Shown here: positions 16,401 to 29,746 of the stretch, piece by piece
How positions within the stretch are numbered: the first letter of the stretch is position 1
Layout: each line of letters opens with the position of its first letter
Source of the DNA: Thunnus maccoyii
Taxonomy: Eukaryota > Chordata > Actinopteri > Scombriformes > Scombridae
DNA length: 64,000 nucleotides
Assembly (NCBI RefSeq): GCF_910596095.1
Contig: NC_056551.1
Location: 5,691,001-5,755,000 of the forward strand
Direction of reading: 5' to 3'
Translations under genes and position numbers: made by a program
Notes under the pieces: generated by a model
What the model was told of the DNA's origin: nothing
Database searches by the model: none
The model's input: the letters and a program-made list of their open reading frames with translations, nothing else

Positions 16401-17328
16401 CTGAAGTGTTGGAGTGCAGCCACTAAATATTTCAGGCTATTATTACAGAACATTAAACCTGCTTTCTTCTACCAGGTACACAGACCATAGCTTCATTGCA
16501 TAGTTAAAAACAAATATACATGCTATCAGCTGTCTGTGAAAACAGTAAAGCAAGTTGAAGAAGATATGGTGCCTTCAGTGCTCCTCGTAAGCTCCAGTTT
16601 CCCTATACTTTCACTATTCAGCCAAGAGTGGTACTTACTTCACTCCATCTACCCATGCTGTTTGTTCTTGTTTGTTATCACCTTAATGTATTTTTAGGAA
16701 TCTTGTATTTTTAGTAGTTAAGTTTCTTTAAATCGTTTATTCTACAAGTGCACTGTTTCTGGTCTGGGAGAAATGGAATTTCATTTCAATGTATGCGAGT
16801 ACTGAGAAATAACAATAAAGTAATCTTGAATCTTGAATCTCGTTCTACCACCTGTATCTTCCCATGCTATCGCTCAATGATATTAGCAGTCCTCAAAATA
16901 TGGGACGACCATACATGGATGGGTTACTGAATAGGCCAGGCACAGATCCAAAGAGTTAGGGGGCACAGCTGTTTGAAGTGACTGTTATTACCATCTCTTC
17001 TTGGAAAGTCACAGGGCCCAGGCACAAGATTTACCAATCCATTCCCTCAGTTTGGCTTTCCATTGGCACAGATTTACACATTAATATTTTCCTACCACAT
17101 GACCCCTAGGGAGGCTCCATAATTTTTCCCTAATTTTTTTAATGTTTTATTTACATACGGACAAGTAGCATGGACCAATGCCATATACCTACACCCAAAG
17201 GACCACAATGGAAATGAGCTCACGAGCTTTATTGTGTTTTATCCCTCTGACAAATACTGTACAAAGATATGATTTCACCAGGATGCCTCCTGGTTGAGGC
17301 TGTTCATATTTTTTTATTTATGTATGCC

Positions 17329-17389
<61 letters not shown>

Positions 17390-18859
17390 TATATTTGCCA
17401 GTAAAGAATTTCAATCTATCAATCAAGCAAGCATTTGTAGCCTATATTTGACTATTTCAGTCTCTATATGAACCTTTATATAAATAGGACACAAAACTCA
17501 GTCAGAAAAACACATAGAAAACAGCACAAAATACAAACAATGCATGAAACACAAACAAAATTAGCATAAAACAATGCCAAGCACCAGATCATTCACAAAT
17601 GATGGATCCAGTTTCAAACTGAGTTTAAAATCCCATTCATGATCCCTTTGAGCTCTGTGGGTAAGGAGTTCCACGTATTGATCCCTGGACAGAAAATACA
17701 GCTTCAAGTGCATACTTGATGCTAAAATAAAATTAGTAGAGCAATTTGAAGATATGTTGAGGAAAACATAGCCTGCATCACAGGTGTCCTTTGATGATTA
17801 CCTGAAATATTTTATATAGTTTGCGATAGAAGTTTGTATGATGTCTGTGAGAGGTGTGTCAGTGTGGATCTGCCGTGGCAGGAAGGTTTGGCAATGATTA
17901 GAACAGTGCCTCTTCATCTCCAGCAAATAGTTTCAACCAACAACTGACCTGTAGAGTTAAGTTAACCTGCAAAATACTATGTTGTGTTGTTGTGGTACCC
18001 TAGTAGTTAGGAGAGGGTGTCTTTTACCTATTTGCCCCCTTTACTTGCAATTTCCTAGCAATTTCCCACTGACAGATTGTTTATTAATTATCATCAAATC
18101 TTTTATTGCAGATTACTTGCATTAAAACCATTGTCAAAAATCCATAATCTAAAAAACTAAACCTAAAAGGGAAGAAAGAAAGTCACTGGGTATACGGAAA
18201 GGCTATACATTCTATAAGGCAGCAGACTGCATAAAGAAGTTGATTAATAGGAATGCAAAGCCCTTTTCTGACCTTTCTAGTTGTTTTTCAAAAATGCTCA
18301 CATCACATCATATGATGTATACAGTATTTTATCAATAGCTTTGTGTTGATATATCATTATAATTCACACGAGGGTATGACCTTGCCAATTTAAAACACAC
18401 GATAAGAAAATAATCAGTGCAGTATGCGTGAACAAATCAGGGATAGGACTTCCATATTTTTGCTGTAATTTTTCTCAAACAAAGTTGAGACAGAGAATAA
18501 GAAAGCATTGGGTATAGAGGCCTTATATCTTTGTCTGTATGTGTTTCTGTTTTTAATGCTGTAGTACTTTAAGTTTCACTGTGAATAAAAGGTGCGGTAC
18601 AAATTAAAAGCATTATTATTAATAGTAGTAGTAGTAGATTACGACTGATTGCTGACAGCGCTGCTTGTAATCTAAGCTTTATCAGATGATGTTGAGCATT
18701 GAGCATGTAAACGTGTCGTCTACGAGAAAAAAACGATTAAAAAGCATGAACAGTAGACTTTACAGAAAATTCGATAAATAATAATACGCAGTACGTCACA
18801 GGAAAAGGAAGTGGACAGAAAAAAACTCCACGTCATGTGACCACTGGTTGCCCGGAGAA
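16401..18859. other. Intergenic region between zfand5 and ccnb1
   Basis: No gene is recognised. A retroelement-like tail lies at about 16810-16842 (AACAATAAAG followed by tandem TCTTGAA units). A TA microsatellite lies at 17334-17394, and another tail-like ATTATTATTAATAGTAGTAG run near 18611-18635. The two genes are divergent. Confidence 0.5.
17334..17394. repeat. (TA)n microsatellite
   Basis: About 60 bases of alternating T and A with one G interruption near 17371, flanked by ATAAA and TTTGCC. Confidence 0.95.
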
Positions 18860-18950
18860 CGCATTTGAAACAGATGCGCTCGACCAATCAGGTGCTCTGC
18901 GACTTCAGAGCTCAGCGAATCAGCTTGTAGCGAGCGAGGATTTAAACAGA
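18860..18950 (+). promoter_or_regulatory. ccnb1: ccnb1 cell-cycle promoter (CCAAT boxes and CHR)
   Basis: A CCAAT box (ACCAATCAGG) lies at 18884-18888. A degenerate second one (CGAATCAG) begins at 18916, 32 bases downstream. A TTTAAA at 18941-18946 has the form of a cell-cycle homology region (CHR). Paired NF-Y sites about 31-33 bases apart plus a CHR are the known arrangement in vertebrate G2/M promoters such as CCNB1. A further TTTGAA lies at 18864-18869. The start codon is about 85 bases downstream, and no canonical TATA box is seen. Confidence 0.6.
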
Positions 18951-19030
18951 GACGCTGAACCTTAAAACTACACCGCATCGTTCTCCATTACTAGTCACTG
19001 AATCTTTGTTGGTGCAACGCACATTTCGAA

Positions 19031-21079
19031 ATGGCTCTACGAGTAACCAGAGTAAGTGCTTTAAGCTTTATTTTATTTATTCTCTAATTATTTATAACCA
19101 GAGAAAGCGTCTTGAGGGAATATGTTTTCTTTTAAAACGTCTATTTATGAATACTTGAATGTTATATGCTCTCGTGCGTCGCTGTCGGTCTGTTCTCGTG
19201 CAGCTATTCTATGATTCTACTAAAGACCCAGATTAAACTATTGTGTACTTAACATGCAACATAACTTGACTGCCTCTTTGTTTGTTTATTTGTGTCTATT
19301 TTTTGCAGAACCGCTTGGCTTCTACCAGGAATGACCTCGGTGGAAAGGCCTGCTCGGTGACTGGGCCTACAATGAAGCCCCGAGCGGCGCTGGGTGAAAT
19401 CGGAAACATCGCAATTAACAAAGAACCACAAAAAAAGGTACAAATGTTAATAACAATCTCTCGCGACCTCACCAAACTCCATCGATGGAAAGTGAAAAAT
19501 CACGCCTGTTATCTACGATTCCGTTTGTAGAAGCTTAATGCAAACTCATTAACGTTATAAGAACATATGCATGCAAAATCCTATACCCATGATCTTAAAA
19601 ATATCCCCCTCACCCCACTCAGGCTTGTTTGTTCACTGACCTGAAAGAGTTCGCATTGTATGTTGGATTTTCATGTCTTAACTTATCTGCCAAATAACTA
19701 ACGTTAGTAGCTGGTCTCAGTGAAGGCCTAAATGTAATGGCTAACAAAATGAAAGTGCTCTAAAGCACAGTTAAGTAGAGGTGCAACTAACAACTCTGGT
19801 TATATATTCATCCACTGATTCTCCATTTAGTCTCAAATGTTAAATTGTTTATAGTTGAAGTTTACAGTATTTCACTATTCTGTTTTCATGGGGGGAAATC
19901 AGCAAATCCTCCACATTTGAACTTACACTATGAAACCTTGCAGATTATTGTCTGATCACTTTGACTCTCTTGTGACTTCACTAATCCCCCCTTTTTTTTT
20001 TTTCTTTTTTTAATAAAGAACATCAAGACAGAGGCCATTAAAAAGCCCAAAGTCACCACCAAAGTTGAAAAGGTGGTTGTTGAAAAGCCAAAACCAGAAA
20101 ATGTTGTTCCAGTTAAACCTGAGCCAGAGGTGCAGGTGAGTTATATGCCAGCAGCTATTTGAGATATAAATGACTGCCGGGTGTGGCGCTGCTGTTTGTC
20201 TGACCTCTTGTTGGGATTTATACTGTTCCAGGTTCCGCCTGAACCAGCATCCCCCACTCCAATGGAGACTTCTGGTTGCGAGCCTGCCGACTTATGTCAA
20301 GCATTTTCAGATGTCATTCTTCACACAGCTATCAGGGATGTGGATGCAGATGACTATGACAACCCTATGCTCTGCAGTGAATATGTAAAGGACATCTACA
20401 AGTATCTCCGACAGCTTGAGGTGAACAAAATAACTTTCAGATGAGATTTCTTTGACTAAAACTGTCTTTTTTTTTTTTTTTTTTAAATTGGCTTGTAACT
20501 GAGTTTCTTCTGCTCCTCAGGTTGAGCAGAATGTCAGACCCACTTATCTGCAGGGTCAGGAGGTGACTGGTAACATGCGGGCCATTCTCATTGACTGGCT
20601 AGTGCAAGTGAACCTGAAGTTCCGTCTACTGCAGGAGACCATGTACATGACTGTGGGAATAATTGACCGCTTTCTTCAGGTGAGCAATTGGCTTAAGGAT
20701 GGCTGCAGCTTCTGATATGGCAAAGTCGTGGCCCTCTTTGACATGCTGCACACTAGTTTCTAAAATCTGCATGTGCTTGCACTTCCAACAGGATCACCCA
20801 GTCCCCAAGAAGCAGCTGCAGCTTGTCGGTGTGACCGCCATGTTCCTTGCATCCAAATACGAGGAGATGTATCCACCAGAGATCTCAGACTTCGCCTATG
20901 TGACGGACAAGGCCTATACCACTGCCCAGATCAGAGACATGGAGATGACAATCCTGCGGGTGCTCAAGTTCAAACTGGGCCGCCCTCTCCCCCTCCAGTT
21001 CCTCAGAAGGGCTTCAAAGATTTACGAGGTTTGAAGCAGCATCCAAGTCCAGTTTAAACTAGATTCAATGACTGCTTTG

Positions 21080-21119
<40 letters not shown>

Positions 21120-22036
21120 CCACTAACATCTACTTCTAACTTGTCTCCTCCTCAGGTGACTGCAGAGCAGCACACCCTGGCAAAATACCTCCTGGAGCTC
21201 ACCATGGTCGACTATGAGATGGTTCATTTGCCACCTTCCATGTTGGCGAGTGCTGCTCTAGCTCTTACCCTGAAGATCTTGGATGCTGGAGAATGGGTGA
21301 GTGTTTGTTTTTTTTTTGTTTTTTTAAAGTGCCCAAGATTTCTTCTATTCCAAACAATTATAGCTTGACACTGGGTTTTTGAGGCCACTTAAGTGCATTA
21401 ACAAACCTCTTGTCAAGGATTAAGTAAATTCTGACAAGATACAAAGTCACATTAGGTTTTCTTGTCAGCACTCTTTGGACTAACCAAAAAGACCCTTCCT
21501 AACTGCCCCAAACAGATCTGGTATTTCCATCATGCATTTTCTTTAGCACACACGATACAGTAGATGTGCAATAAGCTGTTGGCCTTTAGTTGGTCCTAAA
21601 TTTGGGTTATTAATAAAATGATGACTCTAAATCTGAGCTGCTCTAAGATCATGGTAGGAAAAACTCTTGACATGTTTCTGAAATGTCTCCTCAGGATGTG
21701 ACATTGCAGCACTACATGGACTACACAGCAGAGAGTTTGATTCCTGTGATGGCACACATTGCCAAGAATGTTGTGAAGGTGAATGATGGGCAGACAAAGC
21801 ATATGGTAAGTTGTTGACAAACCTTCCTGTGATTTCTCTGAACTCCAACCAGACAGCAACCTAATTAACTGGTTAAATGGGGAATCTGTAGATGGGCACA
21901 CAACTGACACTTGTGACATCTTCTCTTACAGGCTATCAAAGGCAAATACTCCACTTCAAAGCAGATGAGGATTGCCACCATCTCACAGCTCAAATCTTCG
22001 GTGGTGAGGGATCTTGCAAAGCAGCTCACCCAGTGA
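19031..22036 (+). CDS. ccnb1: G2/mitotic-specific cyclin B1
   Basis: Regulatory partner of CDK1 that drives entry into mitosis and is destroyed by APC/C at anaphase. Nine exons, all phase 0, splice in frame: 19031-19051, 19309-19437, 20019-20135, 20232-20420, 20521-20679, 20792-21028, 21156-21296, 21695-21805 and 21932-22036. They give 402 residues, typical for fish cyclin B1. The destruction box RAALGEIGN is at residues 32-40. A Lys/Pro/Val-rich linker follows, then the first cyclin fold starting at [10 protein letters not shown] (171-180), with [14 protein letters not shown] and the second fold beginning near [11 protein letters not shown]. The protein ends [10 protein letters not shown]. 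The start gives MALRVTRN, the standard cyclin B1 N terminus. The exon 3 acceptor is AAG after a long T tract rather than CAG. Cyclins B2 and B3 are less likely given the N terminus and the linker. Confidence 0.97.
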
Positions 22037-22970
22037 GATGACCATGTTTGGCACAATGTGCTGATTTGTACAGTTGAACTAACTTTTAACATGACGATCA
22101 TTGCGCTGATCCTGAGGATGAGTCAGCGGTTTGTTTTTTACAGATCTTGTATCTTACTGGCCCTCTTCAAAGCATGCTACATGTTCATCTTTCTAAATTT
22201 CTTGCTATCCATAGTCAGGCTGCAACTATTCATGTTAATCAGTTGGTCTATAAAATGGTGTAACATAACTGTTTCCAAGAGCCCAAGATGACATCTTCAA
22301 GTGTCTTGTGTAGATATTCAGTTACTATCATAGACTAAAGACACCAGCAAATATTCACATTTGAGAAGCTGGATTCAGAATTTGTACACTCAAATGACTC
22401 AATCTATCAAAATTGGCATTTAGTTATTGATTGATCATTGCAGCTTTAACCTATGATTTAAATCTAAAATTGATCCCTTAGACCTCACAGCCTGTTCATT
22501 ATCATGGGGTGAATGGCAGTTCAGTCTTATCAAGTTATTGCTTAAGTTCATTTGGATACCAATGACTACTTTAATGCAACCCAAAGCACTCTTTTCACAT
22601 GGGATGTTTGCAATATGATGCACTACATATTGTTTGACTTTTTTCTTTTTTGGGTTAGAGCATCATTGAACACAATATTTGAATATTCTACACAAGTTGC
22701 TACGGATTGTAAGTCAAACATGTCTCACATTTGTTTAATAGCTTAACTGCTGCTAAGCTGTTGCAAATTTAAAACTTGTAGCATGCTTTAAAAGTGGGTC
22801 AGCCATGTAAAGGGTCCAGTGAGGTCCAATGGGGCCTTTTAGCCATTTTTAAATGGGATTGTTTTCTTAATGTGCGTGTGTGGCAGTGAATGTGTAAAAT
22901 GTACAGCAATACTTTTAAATGGTTTTTACATTCTTAAAGCCTTTATTAAATGGTCTTGACCAGAAACTTG
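22037..22970 (+). other. ccnb1: Probable ccnb1 3' untranslated region
   Basis: AT-rich sequence after the stop codon with no coding signal. An ATTAAA at 22945-22950 is the first plausible poly(A) signal. No AATAAA was noticed between the stop and about 23300. The end point is inferred. Confidence 0.4.
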
Positions 22971-23487
22971 CTCCCTGTCATACTTTTGATCACCACTAGA
23001 GATTGCTATAAGACTAAAGTTTACTTGGGCTTCCAGTTCTCTGCACAATGTGTCAGTTTGGGCATCTGCAAACGCATTGACACTGTGAGCAGTTAGTCAT
23101 TTCAGAGGGAGGACTCCCACAGTCTAGTCTTAATCACACATACTTAATGTTTAATACAATGCATCACACTGAACTGCTCAGTCAGGCTAGTACAGTATAG
23201 ATGTTCAGTACAGACTTAAAAAAAAACCTTTTGGTTCCCCCTTCACACATGGAGCTTGTCTTTGTATTGTACATATGGAAAAGGCAACCTTGCTCAAACG
23301 GCCAGGCTTTTAAAATGTCACTTGTCTGAACTTGAGCAAGGTCAGGTAAGTTTTAATGGTTTTGACTGAAGTGGTGGCTCCAAATGTTCTCAAACCGGTC
23401 AGTGTAGTGCGTTACATATTTTACTGTCTAAGTGTTGCAAACCTAAATGTTAAGCATTTGTTAAATCTTCCACTAAACAGACAGATT

Positions 23488-23526
<39 letters not shown>

Positions 23527-24854
23527 TGTCCTTAACAATATTCAGGTGCTCACAAATATACAGGGTTTATCTTGTAAATGTTCCTCTTGTTCATACTGAC
23601 CTTCTGAAGATAACCTCTGTAATGTGCTTTGAATGTAGAGAAGAACTAGACTGGTATGTCAGCCAAGAAGTTGCTGTACATAAATGCCAAAAATGTTTGG
23701 TCTTTATTACATAGTTACAGAAGATTTGTAATAGGGCGTTGTGTGCAATGTTGCAAAGCAATAAGTCCTTTTCATAGCAACATGAGATTTACTAATAACA
23801 ATGGCTCTGTATTTAGGTATCCCCATAAAGCAACACCACAAAGTGACATATTCACTCGCCCACATTAAATAGGTGGGTCCGGAATTGTGACGTTGTAATT
23901 ATTTGCAGGGTTATTTGGTGAGCTAACTGCTAACGAGCACAGTTGGCAAGCTCCTTAGCTTGGTGGCTAATGGGACTATAACTTCAGTTCAGTCAAAAGA
24001 CTTATTTGTAATCGACTCCGGACTCATAACTGTCTGCAAAACATTGTTCTTTTGTGGGAAAGTCTTGTCAACTCCAACTGAGGATTTTAAATAAGTGAAT
24101 GGTGCAATGCAGCTAATAAGGTACAATAACTTCCTCCATTTAGGACTTTCCAGCTCTTCATCCCCCTCAAAGGTCAGCACTGTCAAAATGGCTTAAAAAA
24201 ATTGGCCTCCATGCAGATTTACTTCATCCCCGCAAACAAATCCACTGATTGCAGCAATTCCATTGGCATTAAATGAATTTGCCGCAAAATTTCACCATTT
24301 GAAATCCTAGTGTGCCTTAAACAATGACCGTGAGCCAGCAGGGACAATACCAAGGCCCTGAAACTGAGGCCACTAAATGGAATTCAGCCATCATTAATTT
24401 CATTTTATAAACTTGTGCTTTTCCTACTGTGACAAATTAAAACGTCTTCTGTGAAAAAGAACTATGAGCAAGACCACTTTATGGTAACACTGGAGTTGAA
24501 GGAGCTTTTCATTCTTCTCAATTTAATTTTCATAAGATGTACTACATTAGGAGATGATGTGGTATAATCCATCCTCCACCCCTTCCACTGTTGGTTGTTT
24601 TGATTCTTGTCAGCATCATAGTCTTTAATACTTATGAGATGTATGTAAATCTCATGTAAGCTCCGGATGCAAAGGTTCCTCACAGCTTCAATTATATCAA
24701 GCCACAAGTATTTAAAGCTAATGGACACAGCAGAGTGGGAGCTATTATCACTTTAACCCATTCACAGCTGAGACCCTGGGGGAACCAGCCCCCCACCCCC
24801 ATCCATCCTCCCACCCCAGGGGGACGCTCAGAGAGCTTTGCTGTACAAGACCAC

Positions 24855-24984
24855 CTGCCATCTCCATGACGTTAGTCACTGTACACATCATCAGGATCAT
24901 AAGGCCATCACTCCTAAAGGCCTGCTGGATAACAGCTTGACTACATCTGTTGTAGTATAGGCCGAGACCAGAAATCATCTGACA
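24855..24984 (-). other. Exon-like open stretch with splice-like borders, unidentified
   Basis: On the minus strand this 130-base stretch is open. It follows a good acceptor (TTTTTCCCCTTTCAG) and is followed by a GTGGTC donor-like sequence after ATGGCAG. The translation begins CQMISGLGLYYNRCSQAV and matches no family I recognise. No partner exons were found. It may be chance, a decayed exon or a non-coding transcript exon. Confidence 0.2.
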
Positions 24985-27610
24985 CTGAAAGGGGAAAAAC
25001 ATTGTTTGGCGCATAGGGAGTCTGGGTTTGTTATGATTCACACACAGAGTTCATACAGTCACAAATGAGTAGTAAATTTGACAAAAAAAGATCAGAGGTG
25101 CTTTCATTGTCTTGCGAGATAAAGATGCAGCCAAATCATGCTCGGGGTATTTCAGAAGTTATATCATACGATATTGATCTGTTATTGTTTCATGACTAAG
25201 CTGTGCATCTGTTACCTGACATTATGACATATAGACAGTAATGCTGACACCTTGAGAGCACATCCCTTATATCTACCCCTCCAGCTCTGAACCCTCTGTT
25301 GTTTTCCACAGAGACACATGATAATTAGTCTTGGTTATCCTGGAAAGCTGGGCTTTTAAACTCACAGATCATACTGAGAATTCATACTTGGAGGCTGAGG
25401 TCATGACTGGGCAGCCATATCAGTTTACAAGACAGATTCCTCCTGTGCAGGGCTCCAAACCATACACTTGCAGCTGCCTGGAACACTATTTGGCCTTTCT
25501 GACAAAGTTTCAGTTGTGTGACATTTATTATGATGGAAAATCAAGCCTAGTGGCTATGCAATTCAAGATAATTCAGCAAGTGAACACTTAAACACTACGT
25601 TTGCTAATATCCTGAAAATGCTTAAAGCCTCAGTTCACCTAAATTACAAAAGATATATTTCATCACTCAAACCTTGTGGTATCTAGGCATGCAAATAGTT
25701 TTGGTTTTAGAAGCAAGGTTAAAGAACAGCCTCTGAGATTTCTGCCTCCACGCCAGTACATTGAAGGGTGAATGGATTTTATTCAAAACACTGAAGAAGA
25801 AACATTTTAAAAGTTTTTTTTTTTTTTTTTTTTTAAATATGAAAATAAAAGAAATTTAAATTTGAACATTAAAAAACATTAAAAAGTTGACAGCAACATT
25901 TGATGCAACAATTAATGACCTATTGTGGTTGCAAAGACAAGCAACGTCGGGTTTAGAGACTTCAAATCTTTAACAGAAAATCTGCATTAAAAACTTGTCT
26001 TTTCATAATTTTGCAAGTGCAATCTACTTTATGGATGTGCAATACTACATCACTACATACATCGCTATAGTATTCTTGTAACAGCAGTATAACAATCCAG
26101 AAACAGTTTCCAACATGTCCCAGTTTCCCTGACAAATCCACAGACCCACTGAGAACCAGTCCATAGGTGTAAGAAAAATAATTTTAGCTCAAAGGTCCAC
26201 GCATTAGTGTACAGTCTTCTACAGTGAATGGAACTGGCTCAGGTGTCATGACCTGAAACTCAAAGATGCTCCCTGGCCTCGTTGATCTTTCTCCAGCCAT
26301 CTGCTGACTCCTGACTTCACGACTCCATTCCCAGTCCATGAAAGCATTTACAGGAAGCTGATGTTATTTGCCTCCAGTGTTCATTCAGTTTTCATAGGAA
26401 AAAAATGTTCATAATGAGGTTTGTGGATTATTAAGAGTAATTGGGACATTGTTTCAGAGATTTTTAATGGAGCTATTGGTCTAGCAGCATGATCAGAGAT
26501 ATCTCAAAACCTATGTATGCAAATAAAACCAAAACTATCTGCATGGCTAGATACCACTAAAATTGAGCGCTAAAATATGTTTGGTGAACCGACCACTTAA
26601 ATGACAACAATGTACAATTGCACAGACTAGATGGCCTTACAAGCTCTCCGGGGAAATTGTTTGAGGACGTTTATGTATTCATGCACATTTCAGTGTCCTT
26701 AAAGCTCAAATGCTTCTGTCCTTTTCCATGTTTATTCAAGCTCTCTCCATTAAATGAATTTGCGAGTCAGCACTGAGGTCCAGAAAGAATGCAAAGCTTG
26801 GCTTCAGACCTTTCAGTATTTCAGCAATACAGATCTCACCCACAAGCGGATCGTCCAAGACCAGAGTCAAAAGTTTGGAACTCCTTCCCAGTCTAAACAT
26901 CATCCAAGATGGCCAGAGATTTAACAAGTGCACCCTTCAAAATGAGTCAATGCCCATTCTCACCTCCCGTCCACCAAGTCTGCGTGTCTCAATTCAATAA
27001 TGACAAAGTCAAACAAACAGCCGGCCCGTGGCAGCACTGTTAGGGTTTCTGTGGGGTGCTAATAGGTTGGCAGCTGGCAAGCAGAATGAGGCCTCTGGGC
27101 TTGAGAGTGGAGTGAAGCACAAATAAACACAGGGGCATTCATTTTCACAATTTATAGATTTTCAAATAAAAAATCATGTGCTTCCTGAACTTTACTGACC
27201 TTTGACGCTCAATGTCACACGGAGGAAAGAAAGGCTCCCATTGTGGCCTGAACAGAGGAGTGTTTGAGCCAGGTGTGAGTTGGATTTTCTCCAGACCACC
27301 TTAACTTCTGCGTGCACGGTTTGAATGGCGAGCAGGAAGTCATCTTCTCCTCATGATCAAGGTTACGCTTAGATGTTTGTTGAATCGTCGCAGACAGGGG
27401 GATGTGAGTGTTTTCTATCCAAAGACATTTGTTAGAGTACCAGAAGGAGAGCAGAAATCTTATGTTTCAAAGCTGATGTCAAAGCAGATTTCACACTGAA
27501 CAAAGATCAGTGTAAAACATTGTGAATTCAAAAAAATAACGCATCTGAAAGCTACATGCATACAGTAGAGTATACATTTATTGATTTATGTGTCCTCTCC
27601 TCAATATTTA

Positions 27611-27802
27611 GTAGCTGTTCTGGAGCTTTCAATCATATCATAGTGTCTTCATCAGCAAAATTAAGCCAGCAGGGATGAGAAGCCCTTAAAGTTCTTAGAA
27701 AAAATAGTAACTTTAACACCTACAATTCCATGACTACTGGGCAATCTCCATCTCCTGATGTGAAGATTATGTGATATGACTGAAAGCTCCAGAACAACTA
27801 GC
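27611..27802. mobile_element. Snap-back inverted-repeat element (MITE-like)
   Basis: The left arm 27611-27655 (including GTTCTGGAGCTTTCAATCAT) is reverse-complementary to the right arm 27755-27802 (including ATGACTGAAAGCTCCAGAAC) with few mismatches. About 100 bases lie between them. There is no coding capacity. This fits a non-autonomous fold-back or MITE element; similar ends occur in other fish genomes as far as I recall. Confidence 0.65.
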
Positions 27803-29746
27803 AAATGGACCTTGAGGTGAGATTGTCTTATCCACTATTGTTTCCAATATGAAAGTTCTGGACATCAAGCTAGCACTAGTGCATGAGACTCGAAAGAAAA
27901 CCAGCCCTTTATCTGCATCCTTGATTTCTCTCCGGGGACGGGAAGTAACTGAACTCTTTGATAACAGGTTTCAGGAGCTTGCTAGCCTGTGAGTTCGCCA
28001 TAGTGATGTCTTCCAGCTGCTAATGCTAGCTTCGTGGACGCCAGAAGTGTGTTCACGCATTGATTGACAGCCATGAGCTCCCACCGCTGACTTTTGCCTA
28101 TTCTGATTGGTTAGAAGGTTTACATTTTGGTTAAAAAAAACTGAGACAGTAATATCTCTGTACTGCTGCCAGGCAGGTCACAGAAGCCTTTGACAACACC
28201 TCTCCACATTAAGATTTGGAGTATATTTCAACTAGAAAAAATATAACTAAAAACGTAACTGCTGTAGCTTTAAGAACTGAAAAAAATGTGAACTGTTCAT
28301 GGCAGCATTTATGTTTAATAACTGTACATGACCCATTATAAATAAATTTGATTAAACTGAATTTAATCTACCTGCTTTCAGTGTCTAAAACTATTTTTAC
28401 CCATTTTTGGCAAGTAATCATCAATTTTGAAGCTGTGAGGGTGCTGAACAAAACCTCTGTGATCATTTTGTTCATTCTTGTCTGTTTAATTGGACCTGGG
28501 GTTTTTTTTTGGGGGGGGGGCATAATTTTTATCTGTAACAATTACACTGTACTCATCAAATTAATTGCTGAGCTCTGGGAACATGGTAATGGACACAACA
28601 AAATTTGACTGGGCAGTTAGACAGGATGGGTAAAGTTATGAAAATAGTACAAAGATAGTACTGAACCAGAATTATCCTTTAAAACAGAAAACAACCTTAA
28701 TGCCACTTCACAGTAGATGTTGTCACAGTGTGGATGATGTATCAAGCATAAGTATATTGGTTAAGAAAAAAATTTCAAGATAAAATTGTAACTTTCAACA
28801 CATAGGAAAAAAAAGTTTTACAGTATAATAACCATTTAGAGTTTTTACTGCAGACGAAAGTCTAGATACATGCAGATATAAACTAAATCAAGTCATACAA
28901 AATAAAGCCACTGTAGAAACCCCACATTTTATTACATGCGTGCTTTGGCAAGAGATGTTGTTTTGGGGAAGACAAAAGAAGTTATTATCTTGTTTCAGCT
29001 CTCAGGGGTTATTTTTGGCCACTGAACAGCTCCACTGGATCAGTTCAGAGTACAGTGTGGTTGCAGAGAAGCAAGGACTGTCGGTTGTTCACTTCCCCAA
29101 CTGAGATTTTTCCACTGGCCTTCATTAAACAAGTTTTGGGGATTTATTGATTTGGTCCAAATGTTTTAACAGTAGCCTTGTAGGTGCACAGGAGTATTTT
29201 GTTTCTGAGTGGTATTTAAAAAGGAACAACCACAAAGTTGGAATCAAGCCAGGTACTGAGGTCAAATTTCTATTTCAATCAGGGATCAAACAGTTGCATT
29301 TTTACCTTGTTGATGAGTATTTCTGTACCAAATACTGCATTAGAATAACCCACTTATGATGGATGAGGTATTTTTTGTAGCGTGGTTCCAGACCCATCTC
29401 AGATTTGTTCAGCAATTCAAATAGGAGAAACAATCGATCAATCAGAGCTTTGAACGCAGGATTAAGAATTGAGGCATCATCCTCTTACATAGCTACTTAG
29501 CTACATCAAGGCCCCAGGAAGAGCCCTGGACTGTGAGGCAATTTTGGCTTTTGCAACTTGTGGAAGCATCACGAGATGCACACTGGCCTAAAAAGCACTT
29601 TTTAGTATACACAATCATTGGAAAAGGAGCATCTGTAAAACAGTGAATAATAGAATTTAAATAATTTTCTGAGCATTGCAATCCCCACAAAATGACTATT
29701 GATTTTATAATCAGAATCCACTCTGTCCAATCACAAAATTGGAAGT

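Noticed and set aside
17334-17394. Possible replication or matrix-attachment function of the TA tract
   Set aside because: A plain TA microsatellite explains it, and nothing else in the sequence supports a special role.
20170-21057. Overlapping alternative-frame open frames across ccnb1 exons
   Set aside because: They are shadows of cyclin B1 exons. Only the spliced frame matches the family.
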